A DNA stretch of 64,000 nt from Globisporangium splendens (lineage: Eukaryota > Oomycota > Peronosporomycetes > Pythiales > Pythiaceae), in assembly GCA_006386115.1 (NCBI GenBank), contig VFIW01000027.1:62001-126000 (forward strand), read 5' to 3'. A program made the translations under genes and the position numbers. The notes beneath the pieces were generated by a model, which made no database searches, had not been told where the DNA came from, and was given only the letters and a program-made list of their open reading frames with translations. Positions 9,608-20,389 of this stretch are shown here, in pieces (the stretch's first letter is position 1; every line of letters begins with the position of its first letter).

Positions 9608-11995
9608 ATGACGAGTGTGACGGCGCTGCCCCCAGCAGCGCGCAGCAAGAACGCGTCGCTGGGTGAAGACGCCGCTGCGAATGCCATCAGCGCGTTTGCG
9701 CACCACCCCTCTCCGCAGCAGCAGGCGAACGAACTCACGCCGCTGATCCCGAGCACGAGCCAGACGAGCTCGGACGACCAGAGCTCGTTGCTCGCGACGT
9801 CGCCGTCGCACTTGCTCGTCTCGCCAGCATATGCAGCAGCGTCGCCGTCATCGTCGCCATTCTCTCCGTTCCATGGCAAGAAGGACGGAACCAACCGACA
9901 AGGGTTTACGACGGCGTCGCCCGAGCGATTTGCATCGCCACGAACAGGGAACCTCTCGGCGCTGATCCGCCATGCGAGCCCGCGAGCACCAGTGCCATCT
10001 CCGCGACGACGCGAGGGTGGAGATCGTCGGGGGTCGCTGGATACTAGCGACAGAGCATTCGACAATGAGACCAAAGAAACGCACAATCGTGGTGACGATG
10101 CGGACGAAAGCTTTGAAGAAGAAGAGGATGAAGACAACGACGAAGACGCGAAAAACGGAGGCGGTGGCGGCGAGAGTCGGTATGCGTATTTCGCATCGCC
10201 GTCCAAGATTTTGTGCTCGGCGTGCATGAAAGGCGACTACTTCCAGGCGCAGAATGCCGTCGACATCGCCGTCAAGAACGCCGAGAGCGTGGCGCTCGCT
10301 GACATCGCGAGGGTCACCAAGTTGCCGCAGCAGCAAGAGCGACATGATGACTACGAAGCCAGCCACGTCAAGCAGACGATCTCGACGGCGATTTTCCGAC
10401 TGCTGACGACGCAGGAACCCCGGCATCAGATGAATCCGCTGCACCTCGCAGTGCTGTACGACCACCCGACGCTTGTGGAGTATCTGATCGTGGTCGCGAA
10501 GAAATATCTGGCTGTGTCGTCGTCGGCCATGTCACCGAGACATTCCACTAAGTTGACCACTAAGTTGACCGCTCGCCACAGTAGCAGCAGAAGTAGTAGT
10601 CCTACGGATCGCGAGATGGACGTGATTGCCTATAGTGCCTGCGGCACGTTTCAAGAGTTTATGGACGCCCCATGCGGCGACGCCAAGCACCGCGCGACGG
10701 CGCTCATGCTCGCGACGTCGGTGGCGTGTGCCACAATCCTGATCGACCACGGCGCGAACCTGGAGGCGAGGAACTCGTCAGGCATGGCGGCGCTTCACTA
10801 CGCCGCGAGCACAGGCAACGCCGGGTTCGTGAGTCTGCTGATCCACCGCGGCGCCGACGTGAACCAGCGCGATGCGCGCGGCGCGACTGCGCTCCACTGG
10901 GCCGTGTTCGAGGGCTTCCAGTACACGGCGATGCTGCTCGTCGGCTACAACGCCGACCAATCGGTGCTGGACTCGGAGGACCAGACGCCGCTGATGATCG
11001 CGAGCGCGCTCGGCGACGCGTTCCTGGCCAAGCAGCTGGTCATCGAAGGCGCGCCTGTGAACGCAAAAGACAAACACGGCCGAACGGCGCTGGACATTGC
11101 ACGTCAAGGCGCGCACTTCGACACTGTCGGCGCGTTGAAAGCAGGTGCGTCGGACCGCTTCGTCGCGTGGGCGTCTCGACACGGCGCCACTGTGATCTTC
11201 TTCTGGGTCATGGTGCTCGGGGGCGAGACGCTGTCGCTGCTGTTTGCGGTTCCGACGCTGGGCAGCGAGAAGGCGGCGACGTACGCGCTCTTCTCGGTCG
11301 CGCTGTGCGCAATCACGTGCGGCTTGTACACGTACGTGTGGCTCAAGGACCCGGGGTACGTGGAGAAGTCGAACCAGCCGGCGTACGAGATCCTCGCGTC
11401 CGAGTGCAACTCGGTGCCGTGTCCGACGTGCGTGACGCTCAAGCCGCTGCGGTCCAAGCACTGCTCGTCGTGCCGCCGCTGCGTGTACCGCTTCGACCAC
11501 CACTGTCCGTGGATCAACAACTGCATCGGCATCGGCAACCACTTCGGCTTCCTCGTGTTCCTGAGTTTTCTGTCCGCATTCTGCGCGTTCATCGGCACGC
11601 TGTCGGCGTCGATCCTCATCGGGACGCTGCCTCTCCACACAAGCTCCATTACCCAAATCGACTCGGGGTGGTCGACATTACAGCAGCCGCAGTGGGCCCA
11701 GCACGAGACCGACACGTCGACGCTGCTGCTGCGCCTCGTGCACGTGTTCCTGCTGTTCAGCGCCACGCTCTTTGGGCTGCCGACGTTCGTGCTGCTGTGT
11801 CTGCAGGTGCGGAACGTGTCCAAGAACCTCACGACCAACGAGGTGTTCAACAAGGACAAGTATCCGTACCTCAAGACGCCGATGGACGAGTTCCACAATC
11901 CGTACGACCACGGCTGCTGGCGGAACTGCGGCGAAGTGTGCACGGGTCGCAACGTCGAGTTTTTCCCTCAGGAGCAAGTCAAGTCCTACGAGTGA
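9608..11995 (+). CDS. DHHC-type protein S-acyltransferase with ankyrin repeats (Akr1/HIP14 class)
   Basis: 795 residues, single exon. Residues 1 to about 200 are Ser/Pro/acidic and probably disordered. Ankyrin repeats follow, roughly residues 270-520 (for example NSSGMAALHYAASTGNAG and DARGATALHWAVFEG). Two membrane segments then precede the Cys-rich domain with CPTC...KHCSSCRRCVYRFDHHCPWI; the catalytic DHHC is at residues 630-633. Two more membrane segments and the TTNE (TTxE) motif near 742 follow. It transfers palmitate to cysteines of target proteins, with the ankyrin domain binding substrates, and usually acts at Golgi or endosomal membranes. All zinc-binding cysteines and the catalytic Cys are present. 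The frame extends upstream to 9506, but that segment is TG/CG low complexity, so I start at 9608. Confidence 0.93.
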   Translation: MTSVTALPPAARSKNASLGEDAAANAISAFAHHPSPQQQANELTPLIPSTSQTSSDDQSSLLATSPSHLLVSPAYAAASPSSSPFSPFHGKKDGTNRQGFTTASPERFASPRTGNLSALIRHASPRAPVPSPRRREGGDRRGSLDTSDRAFDNETKETHNRGDDADESFEEEEDEDNDEDAKNGGGGGESRYAYFASPSKILCSACMKGDYFQAQNAVDIAVKNAESVALADIARVTKLPQQQERHDDYEASHVKQTISTAIFRLLTTQEPRHQMNPLHLAVLYDHPTLVEYLIVVAKKYLAVSSSAMSPRHSTKLTTKLTARHSSSRSSSPTDREMDVIAYSACGTFQEFMDAPCGDAKHRATALMLATSVACATILIDHGANLEARNSSGMAALHYAASTGNAGFVSLLIHRGADVNQRDARGATALHWAVFEGFQYTAMLLVGYNADQSVLDSEDQTPLMIASALGDAFLAKQLVIEGAPVNAKDKHGRTALDIARQGAHFDTVGALKAGASDRFVAWASRHGATVIFFWVMVLGGETLSLLFAVPTLGSEKAATYALFSVALCAITCGLYTYVWLKDPGYVEKSNQPAYEILASECNSVPCPTCVTLKPLRSKHCSSCRRCVYRFDHHCPWINNCIGIGNHFGFLVFLSFLSAFCAFIGTLSASILIGTLPLHTSSITQIDSGWSTLQQPQWAQHETDTSTLLLRLVHVFLLFSATLFGLPTFVLLCLQVRNVSKNLTTNEVFNKDKYPYLKTPMDEFHNPYDHGCWRNCGEVCTGRNVEFFPQEQVKSYE

Positions 11996-12145
11996 CATCG
12001 ATGGCCACGTCCATACAGAGCCGTGAATGAAGAGAAAACTCTAAATAATAGTGCAACACGAGTTATATTAATGCGGTTTGCTCACGGACGAGTACCCTTT
12101 CGCGGCCTGCACGATCTCGCGCACGATCTTCTTCTCCTCCTTGAG

Positions 12146-12574
12146 CTACAGCAGCTTCTCCTTCTGGCGCGCGTCGTGGCGCTTCATCTGCACGCGGCGC
12201 CGGATCTTCTCCTCTTCTTTCGAGCGGTGCTTCTCATTTTGCTCGGCGATCCTAAATTCCTGCTCAATGATGGAGAGCTTCGCCTTTTGCCGCTCGAGAT
12301 CCACAATGCGACCTCGTTGGTCGATGAGTCTGACGTCGCTCAAATGGTGCTGGAGCAGTCGATTCTCGAAATGGTGGCGCAGGTTGCGGTCCACCAAAGC
12401 GTTGTGCTCGGAGAGTCGTTCTTGGTGGACGCCATACAAGTTGAACCCATTTTCACGCTGACGGAGTTGCTCTTCTCTCTTTTTCTTGCTGGCGATGCTG
12501 CTTGATAGCATTTCGTATCGGACAGGATAGCTAGTCAACAAGCTGATCGATTCCGGACTAGTGAAGGTCACCAT
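12146..12574 (-). CDS. Coiled-coil protein of unknown function, frame continues past its TAG
   Basis: 142 residues from the ATG at 12574 to TAG at 12146-12148. Apart from a short N-terminus it is one long charged helix, Arg/Lys/Glu rich (for example KKKREEQLRQREN and RIAEQNEKHRSKEEEK), with heptad-like Leu/Ile spacing; the shape suggests a cytoskeletal or axonemal component. After the TAG the same frame carries on for 25 more helix-forming codons (LKEEKKIVREIVQAAKG...) to TAA at 12068-12070, so the annotated end may be premature. Possibilities are readthrough, a nonsense allele or sequence error, or a 48-nt intron ending at this TAG. The start is chosen because an Inr lies 37-56 bases upstream. 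I recognise no family. Confidence 0.6.
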   Translation of the reverse strand: MVTFTSPESISLLTSYPVRYEMLSSSIASKKKREEQLRQRENGFNLYGVHQERLSEHNALVDRNLRHHFENRLLQHHLSDVRLIDQRGRIVDLERQKAKLSIIEQEFRIAEQNEKHRSKEEEKIRRRVQMKRHDARQKEKLL

Positions 12575-12610
12575 GAGAGAGTTGCGCACACTTCGTCGCT
12601 TGCGATTTTT

Positions 12611-12630
12611 GGCAAAATCTGAATGAGCTC
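12611..12630 (-). promoter_or_regulatory. Oomycete Inr/FPR core promoter of the coiled-coil gene
   Basis: The minus strand reads GAGCTCATTCAGATTTTGCC, close to GCTCATTYYNCAWTTTNC. It sits between the BRCA2 stop (12718) and the ATG at 12574, so the coiled-coil gene has its own promoter only about 90 bp after BRCA2. Confidence 0.7.
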
Positions 12631-12717
12631 TATTTTTAAGCCCACAGCTCATCACACATAGCGTCAGGATACTGGAATATCTGACTGTCCTCGTCCACGC
12701 GTTCTGGTTCTGAAACC

Positions 12718-15700
12718 TCACGGCGTACTTGAGTTCTTGTCAGGTAATAATGACATGCTTTCAACGTTCAGGTATGCTGCATTGAGGCGCTCCCAGTCTT
12801 GGCAACTGTTCAGCAATCTTTCGTTTGCCACACGGCGAACCTCCATATGAAACTTGGGTCGTGGCGCGAGCTCTTGCTCGCCCATTCGGTCGTACCAGTG
12901 CATAACATTGTCAACGAGCTCAGCATCCGTGAGTTGGTCCTGGTCCACCTTTGTCGCCATTTCCGGCAATTCCTTAACGCTGTGAAGCAGCTCCCAAAGC
13001 AGACTAGTCATTTCTCGAGTGAAATACACGATGCGCAGCTGTCTTTGTCGACCGATCGCTCTTGGTGCACCCTCTTTACTTGCACGAAGATCGATCTTGA
13101 CATACGCGAGCGCAATGATCTCTTGTGGAAATCCAACTTTCCCGGATAGCATGCTCAAAACTTTCACGATGCATGTATCCCAAGAGGTATACGCACACTG
13201 GACCTGCCCACACAAACTCTCACCTTTCAGTGGGCTTGTTATCTGTGCTTCGAAATCTTGTGTCAAACGATCAGCTTCGATATCTTCTTCATGAGCTTCC
13301 TGTGTCGGTATAAAATCCATTTGAAGGATATGCCTATCGACGTACTTCTTCAGTCTTCGCACCTCTTCCATGAAGTCGCTCTCGGATTCCTTCAAACGAT
13401 CCCCAATTTGGCTCTTCAGAGACTGGAAGCTCTCGTAGAAATGAGATTTCTTGGAAGGAAGAGTTGTTACTTGAGAGCTCTCCACCAAATTGCAATCAAG
13501 AACATCGAGCTGCTCATCGAAATGCGAAATCTCCAACCCACTTATACACACTATCGCGCCTTCTTTCCAAACGTTTCGATTGCCTCGACGGAACCGAAAG
13601 GAAGAAGATGAGGGTCGAGAAGCTTTCTGGTGTCCATTTAGCGTAGCGACAGTGTTTAATGACACTATCGTACCAGAAACACGAACGCTCATGATGCGGG
13701 AGCTCGCGTCAGTCACGAACACGTGCTCAACAAACGATTCCTGCTCTGGTTTGATGTTGCTATTCTCCAGTGCAGATGGAATTGAAGAGCTCGAGCTGCT
13801 TTTCGCGACGATATCACCAAGCGTCTCTGTGCCAGCTGCCTGGAGCACGTAGACGCACACATCGACAGTCATCTTTCTCTCATTGCTGGCGGCTCCGTCG
13901 GCTACAGCAACTCGATGGCGTTCAATGCTATCAGCAATGCTTGAGCAAGATCGTGAACCAATATTTCCAAACAGAGCAGCAAGCCGATTTGACCTTTGCT
14001 CCACTTCTTCACTATCTCCACCCTCTTCCAGTTCAAAGCGACTGCCTTTTGTTGAACTAAGCCGAAGGAATACGCCTTGGGATAAACCACCGTCAATTTT
14101 CCAATTTACCGTCACATTGCTCGCGTAGTATTCTTTTCCTTCGCGCAAATGACCAGCAACCAGATCCTCTGGAGGTCGCCACAGAGTCAATACGCCATAG
14201 CACCGTGCTGTTCTCTCCTGCTCGCTTCTAATAAGTTTGTGCGTGCAAATTACATCAAGCTTGACAAATGGAATTGGAAGGGGGGCGTCTAGCTGTTCGA
14301 CCACATCGTAGCTTGAGCCTGATTGGTCCTTGACGCCTGCTTCCTGGTCTCCACTTTCACTATTCATTCTCGCCACTTCACCACGCACCTCGTAATACAA
14401 CTGCATCTGCTCTTCACATAAAATGCGTGGTCCAATTGTAAACTCTTTCGGCTGGAGATGCAGGATGGGAGAGATGCGCGCAATCAAAATCCGCACAGAT
14501 CGAACCATGCCGCCACTTACTTCCAAGGTTCTCATTGGCACGCTTTTCAGCAATTCGAATCCAAGCCTTGTGCGCTCTTTCGACACAGATTGCCCAGGGT
14601 TGTCCATTCCTCCAACAGGTCGCTCCAACCCCAACGGTGTCGCAAACTCAGCACGGCGGGTGCTATTATAGTGCAGCTTTAGATATGGCCATTGAGTCAG
14701 ATCGTCTTTTGCCAGTAGCGGATGCTTCCATGGATCAACAGCAACAGCGCATTGAAAAGGGTCGACGCCATCAGTTGAATTCTGGAGAGCAGCATTCCAA
14801 CAGACGATTTTAGAGCCGACAGCGCCTTTCTTCGCGTGGAGTTTCCATAGGACACGGCTTAGCTCGAAGTCAGCGACTGCGTACACGCTATACCATCCAT
14901 CCGTCAACACAAGTCCCAGGTTCCAAAACTCTGGAGGAGTCATGTCAACGTGCTCGACTTGGTCGGGTTTAAACGGAAGCACGGCTGCTATGCAGAGAGT
15001 CATGCACGATGCTGGACTGGCATCGCGATGGAGAATTTTCTTCAGAACTGATCTTCGAACAGCACATAAATCCTTCTGGTAACGATGGAATATCTGATGC
15101 ATGACTTGGTGTTTTGTAAGGTATTTTCCAAAAAGGAAATACGGGAAGGAGAGCTCCATAGATGCTAACTTCCAGACAATCCACCGATAGTGGTTTAGAA
15201 ACCACGCGAACGTTGCGCCGATGGACACTGACAGGTATTTCTTCGAGCACATTTCGTCGTAGATCTCCTGTGCTCCTTGATAAATCGCTAGATCCGAAGC
15301 AGTGTCGATGCATCCACGCAAGCAGACAGGTGGGATGTCACAGTTCCTTTGATCTTTTGCATCGCACGCAAATACCACATCGAGAGCCGTCACTGCATTG
15401 ATTAACTCCAAGACTTCTCTATGAGTGGACGCCTTGCCTTCATCGACACGAGTCAAAGGCATCGATGAATGCATCGATATGAGCCGTTTAAACGATATTT
15501 TCATTTCTTCGCGATGTCGAAACGTGATTTGCGGTGTGGCAACTTGAGGTTTTGTCTCTTGCTTGGGCTGATCATTTCTCATATTATGTTCAGTCTTTTG
15601 TACTTTGTGCTTCGATGGAAGCGGCGCACGAAATCGCCTTTTGCCATTCTGTTGTGGTGCTTTTGGTGATCTGTGCGACGGCAGTGATACCGAACTCGAT

Positions 15701-18505
15701 GGATGTTGCGAAGAAGCGAGGCTTTGTGAGCGCGGTGACTGCCAACTTTTTGTCGTGGCATTCTGAGATAAACTCTTCGATCCATTTGCAGCACGAGGAA
15801 GCTTGACTTGCACTTCTCTTTGGTCGTTTGTTTCAAGATCAGTCAGTCGATTTGAATCGCTTTGGACTACTTGGTTGAAATTGCTTTTCTCACCACTCGA
15901 CTGAGATTTCACATTTCTAGATTCAGTCAAAAGCTCTAACTGAAAGGTCACACTCAATGTAGAACCATCGGCAGCATAACCATTCAATTCAGCGCCACCA
16001 ACGCTGACCGTGTACTCTGACACCACGCCAGAGGCACTGTAATTCTCATCGCCCACAACACCGTTCACAACATCTCGTCCACTCGGAGGAAACGACGACC
16101 GACGATCTCCATCCTCCACTGCACTCGAAGGCACCACAGTCTGCGCTTCTGCTTCCTCTGCACGCCATTTATTCTCGTAATCACGTAGCTTCTCTTTCGA
16201 TATCTCCACGGTGCGACCAGAACCCGTCTGGAAAAGGCTCGACACGGTGCCAGCACCACCGACAGCGTCGATCTCCATCCTCGCACTCGGTCGACGACCA
16301 GTAGGCAGCGAAGACCTGCGACCGCCGTCATCCGTCGCACTGCTCACAACATCTCGTCCACTCGGAGGAAACGACGACCGACGATCTCCATCCTCCACTG
16401 CACTCGAAGGCACCACAGTCTGCGCTTCTGCTTCCTCTGCACGCCATTTATTCTCGTAATCACGTAGCTTCTCTTTCGATATCTCCACGGTGCGACCAGA
16501 ACCCGTCTGGAAAAGGCTCGACACGGTGCCAGCACCACCGACAGCGTCGATCTCCATCCTCGCACTCGGTCGACGACCAGTAGGCAGCGAAGACCTGCGA
16601 CCGCCGTCATCCGTCGCACCGTTCACAACATCTCGTCCACTCGGAGGAAACGACGGCCGACGATCTCCATCCTCCACTGCACTCGAAGGCACCACAGTCT
16701 GCGCTTCTGCTTCCTCTGCACGCCATTTATTCTCGTAATCACGTAGCTTCTCTTTCGATATCTCCACGGTGCGACCAGAACCCGTCTGGAAAAGGCTCGA
16801 CACGGTGCCAGCACCACCGACAGCGTCGATCTCCATCCTCGCACTCGGTCGACGACCAGTAGGCAGCGAAGACCTGCGCACTCGGTCGACGACCAGTAGG
16901 CAGCGAAGACCTGCGACCGCCGTCATCCGTCGCACCGTTCACAACATCTCGTCCACTCGGAGGAAACGACGGCCGACGATCTCCATCCTCCACTGCACTC
17001 GAAGGCACCACAGTCTGCGCTTCTGCTTCCTCTGCACGCCATTTATTCTCGTAATCACGTAGCTTCTCTTTCGATATCTCCACGGTGCGACCAGAACCCG
17101 TCTGGAAAAGGCTCGACACGGTGCCAGCACCACCGACAGCGTCGATCTCCATCCTCGCACTCGGTCGACGACCAGTAGGCAGCGAAGACCTGCGACCGCC
17201 GTCATCCGTCGCACTGTTCACAACATCTCGTCCACTCGGAGGAAACGACGGCCGACGATCTCCATCCTCCACTGCACTCGAAGGCACCACAGTCTGCGCT
17301 TCTGCTTCCTCTGCACGCCATTTATTCTCGTAATCACGTAGCTTCTCTTTCGATATCTCCACGGTGCGACCAGAACCCGTCTGGAAAAGGCTCGACACGG
17401 TGCTGTGGGATGGGAAATTGAGGGGCCGTTTGGGTGCGTCTACTGCGTTGAAAAATACTGACTCGAGGGCTTTGATCCGTGCTCGATGTACCACGTCTTG
17501 ACTTGCGTCAATTCGGGCAAGATTTCCCGCGGCGTTTTTGATAACATTGGAAGCTGCTGATAGACTTCGTTTTCTGCCTTCATGCCGTATTCGCTGAGGA
17601 GAAGGTGATAGAATCGGCGTTGGGCTTGGCTCGTCAGGTATACCGTCGGTAGACATTCTTTGACTGAACTCTGAGTACGTGGACTCGCTGTGGATGACTT
17701 CATTGTTTTCAGGCAGTGACTCGAATTCTGGTGATACAAACGATGGCGACAGAAAAGTCCCCGACGGAGAACCTGCAGCGGACGACTCTACAACCGACAC
17801 TTCCCTTGTGACTGGCCCCCTTATCTTGAATTCGCCGAGTGAAGCAGATAGATCGCTCGTTAGCTGAAATGAGGTACTTGTTTTCTGTGTGTCACCGAAC
17901 GACTCCACGATAGACACTTCACTTGAGGCTCGCGCGTTAGTCTTGAATTCATTAGGTCGCGGTGTAGCAGATAGGTCGCTCGTTGGCTGAAATGGTGTAC
18001 TTATCTCCTGAGTGTGTGCGTCTTGAGTATCACGATTTGGAAACTGCGTTCCGGTGTATACGCTAGACGCACTCATGGAAAGCGGCGGTAACGGAGCGTC
18101 TGAATTCGCGGTCTGCGATTCAAATGGGCGTTTCCTTTTCTTTCCGGATCTTCTCGCCCCGCGCGCAGGCGTGTCTCCATAACTCAATGACACCTGAGAG
18201 AACTGTGACTGGCTCATATTACCGCCGCCACTCACCCCCACTTGCGAGAATTGCGATTGAGACTGGTTGCTTTCGACCGCCTGCGAGTGCCTACGCCGGG
18301 TCACTCGCGGTTCTTCAAAGCATAATCGGGCGACCATTGGATCCTGGTAGATCCAGATCTGCATCGCGGTGTCGAAGTCCTGTTCGAAGACATTCAACTC
18401 GGCGATCGCTTGAGAGTAAATAGCTGTGCGGTCGGCTTGTGACTGCGAAGTAGAAGCGATATCTTCGCCACGATCAGTTCCCCCGCATTGGCTGCTGCTC
18501 TCCAT
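12718..18505 (-). CDS. BRCA2: BRCA2 homologue, reading frame interrupted in the BRC array
   Basis: Two overlapping open frames make one gene: 16739-18505 (588 codons, ATG at 18505) and 12718-16935. They belong together because both carry the same BRC-repeat array. The N-terminal third is Ser/Thr/Gln rich. Five BRC motifs follow, each with SLFQTGSGRTVEISKEKL, the RAD51-binding FxxA-like 'F.T.SGR.V.ISKE' signature. The C-terminal half is the BRCA2 DNA-binding region: a helical domain (KHQVMHQIFHRYQKDL, about 15.1 kb), OB1 with LVLTDGWYSVYAV (about 14.9 kb), the YNSTRRAEF strand, then OB2/OB3 down to about 12.8 kb. BRCA2 loads RAD51 on single-stranded DNA in homologous recombination. A 37-bp tandem duplication (16841-16914) shifts the frame between BRC 2 and 3; without it the protein would be about 1,880 residues. 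It may be an assembly slip or a real broken allele. Confidence 0.88.
16066..17401 (-). repeat. Tandem 279-bp (93-residue) BRC repeat units in BRCA2
   Basis: Matching positions recur at 279-bp spacing (unit starts near 16066, 16345, 16624, 17219), with one interval of 316 bp (279 + 37). Each unit encodes one BRC motif plus a spacer (PTGRRPSARMEIDAVGGAG ... EDGDRR.SFPPSGRDVVN). There are five BRC copies. Copies differ by only a few bases, such as SF/PF before PPSGRD and NG/SS/NS before ATDDGG, so the array has expanded or been homogenised recently. Each duplicated spacer restates the same residues, unlike the diverged BRC repeats of animals. Confidence 0.9.
16841..16914. repeat. 37-bp tandem duplication causing a frameshift in BRCA2
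   Basis: The 37 bases at 16841-16877 are repeated exactly at 16878-16914. 37 is not a multiple of three, so the BRCA2 frame changes here and the upstream frame terminates at 16739. All other units of the array have this segment once. Confidence 0.9.
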
Positions 18506-19096
18506 GTCGCCTCTGGTTGCTTCTCTCGTTTTCTATCGACTGGCTCTGCGCGATACACCCACAGGAGCACAAACGCGGTGGCTGCAGAAGGTCGCTGACT
18601 CGCTAAACCTCAATAAGCTTCAAGTGGACCACTGGACTTGCCTTAATGCCGCGACTCTCTTTCTAGTTGCACTCACTGTCGAGTCCGCATTCTCAGTGGC
18701 GCATTTGCCGCAAAAGGGAAACCAAGGAAACGAAAGCGCGCCAAAACAAGATCATCACTCCTTCAAGCCACCTTCGTACGACATACCGAATGTTTTGAAT
18801 CAGTGCCACTGCAGTGCGAAAAGAGTGACATAATCTGCGACGTGTGAGAAGTTCAACTTAATCCGAGACCATGCGAAATCCTGCTGCTCATTTTCTTCTC
18901 TGTGGTGATTGATATTTGACCAAACTTTCTATATAAAAGTCGCTCCATCAACGAAGCGACATGCAAACTCAACACGTAGAGCTAAAGAGACCGCCCGTCC
19001 TCTGCTAAAACTGCGTCCCCCACCACCTTACTTTTTTCCATGCTCAGGACTTCAATCGTCTTGTTATGGATGTCAGCGCTTTTCGTGCCACGACCT
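18506..19096. other. Intergenic: BRCA2 5' flank and SYLF gene 3' flank
   Basis: 590 bp. A 135-codon plus-strand open frame overlaps BRCA2's 5' end but has no family features. No Inr consensus was found for BRCA2. Confidence 0.5.
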
Positions 19097-20389
19097 TCAA
19101 CTTTGCTGAGGATCCGCATGATTCGTCGTCACAATCAGGCTGCTCGTGTTTCTTCTGCCCGAGTGCACGCTCACACTATACACCAGCAAGTTCTGGCATC
19201 TCGTGCACGCATGGTTCTCAGTCGAGTTCATGTAGCCGCACGCGTCACACGCCACACCGACAAATGACGGGACGAGCACTGGAAGCCCATTGGCATATTC
19301 ACGGCGCACACCAAGAGCTCGATCCAGAGCTTTCCACAATGGCACCGCGAGCGAACACGGCACCTCTCCGCCAAGAATCTGGCGCGCCGTCACATTATCA
19401 CCGTACAACTTTGCATTCAGCGATCGTCGTGTGCAGATCACGGCGCTGGTCAACCCGATGCCACCGTATAGACCAACACTGTGGCTGTACGAGTAGTTCG
19501 GCGCAATCCCACCACGGCTCAAGTTTAGCGACGCGCTTGCGGCTCTTCCGATAGGACCCACAGCAAGATCCAATTCGGAGCCCAACTGGAATTGTCCATT
19601 GCGTGTAAACACCTTCACAGCACTGCGAGAGTTCAGCACGATCATGTAGTTGACCATCTCGCCTCCAGCCATCATGCCAAAGCCCAGTCCACCGGAGCTG
19701 ATGAATGACGGAGCAGACCAGCCAGCAGGCGTGCGGGAGATCACAAAACCGGTGCCAATCTTACCCGAAAACAGGAACCCAACCTTGTACACAGTCAAAA
19801 ACACCAGCCCATACGCTTCGATGAGCAGCTCTTCTGGGATCGACTGGTCCTTGAGTAGCTTTGGCGACAAGAACGTCTCCACAACCTTGACGGCATTGTT
19901 GATCTCTTTCGTCAACTTGCCGGTCGACTTGGAGTCCATCATGTGCTCGCTGTTTGGGAAATACGAGTGTCCATTCGACGTCACCGCCCACGAGTTGGAG
20001 CGATCTCGGAGCGCCGCATGGTGCGCCGAAGACGCATTCGGGTAGGCGCCAGACACTGACGCCGACGAAGTCACTCGCGTTGGGGGTTGCTGGTGGGGAG
20101 AGTCGAAGACCGTCGTGCCGCGGAAACCAGAGAAAAAGTTCGCGTCTGCAGTGTCGGCCCGCGCCAGAGTCGCGCGTGCGGTCGCCTGCTCTTGCTGTTC
20201 GCGCTGTTGCTGCAGGATGAACGACTTGCGCGACGGCAGCCGCGCTGGCAGCGACGTCGGCGGCCTGCTATCACTGCTGCCGCTGATCGCTTGCGACGAC
20301 GACAGGAAGCTGTTGCTGCGGTAGATACCGCCACCACCTGCGCTCTTTGGGGCGCTGACCGCGTCGGCGGGCACTGCAGTTGCTTGCAT
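19097..20389 (-). CDS. SYLF (Ysc84/SH3YL1-type, DUF500) protein with C-terminal zinc ribbon
   Basis: 430 residues from the ATG at 20389. The first about 145 residues are Ser/Ala/Gln-rich and probably disordered. The SYLF domain follows: a helical start (KLTKEINNAVKVVETFLSP, SIPEELLIEAYGLVFLTVYK), then the Gly-rich barrel-like part (GFLFSGKIGTGFVISR, FISSGGLGFGMMAGGEMV, SELDLAVGPIGRAASA, YGGIGLTSAVI). At about 381-398 a CDAC...CTRC pair forms a likely zinc ribbon. SYLF domains bind phosphoinositides and link membranes to actin or endocytosis. The usual partner is an SH3 or FYVE domain; a zinc ribbon at the C-terminus is less usual. The frame is open to an ATG at 20584, but the 65 extra residues look like translated leader. 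The substrate lipid is unknown. Confidence 0.85.
   Translation of the reverse strand: MQATAVPADAVSAPKSAGGGGIYRSNSFLSSSQAISGSSDSRPPTSLPARLPSRKSFILQQQREQQEQATARATLARADTADANFFSGFRGTTVFDSPHQQPPTRVTSSASVSGAYPNASSAHHAALRDRSNSWAVTSNGHSYFPNSEHMMDSKSTGKLTKEINNAVKVVETFLSPKLLKDQSIPEELLIEAYGLVFLTVYKVGFLFSGKIGTGFVISRTPAGWSAPSFISSGGLGFGMMAGGEMVNYMIVLNSRSAVKVFTRNGQFQLGSELDLAVGPIGRAASASLNLSRGGIAPNYSYSHSVGLYGGIGLTSAVICTRRSLNAKLYGDNVTARQILGGEVPCSLAVPLWKALDRALGVRREYANGLPVLVPSFVGVACDACGYMNSTENHACTRCQNLLVYSVSVHSGRRNTSSLIVTTNHADPQQS

Noticed and set aside
12146..12148. Idea that TAG is reassigned to an amino acid in this genome
   Set aside because: TAG ends NDUFA1, PDAP1, Rab11 and the ankyrin-SAM gene at their natural family ends, so the code is standard; the two internal TAGs need a local explanation.
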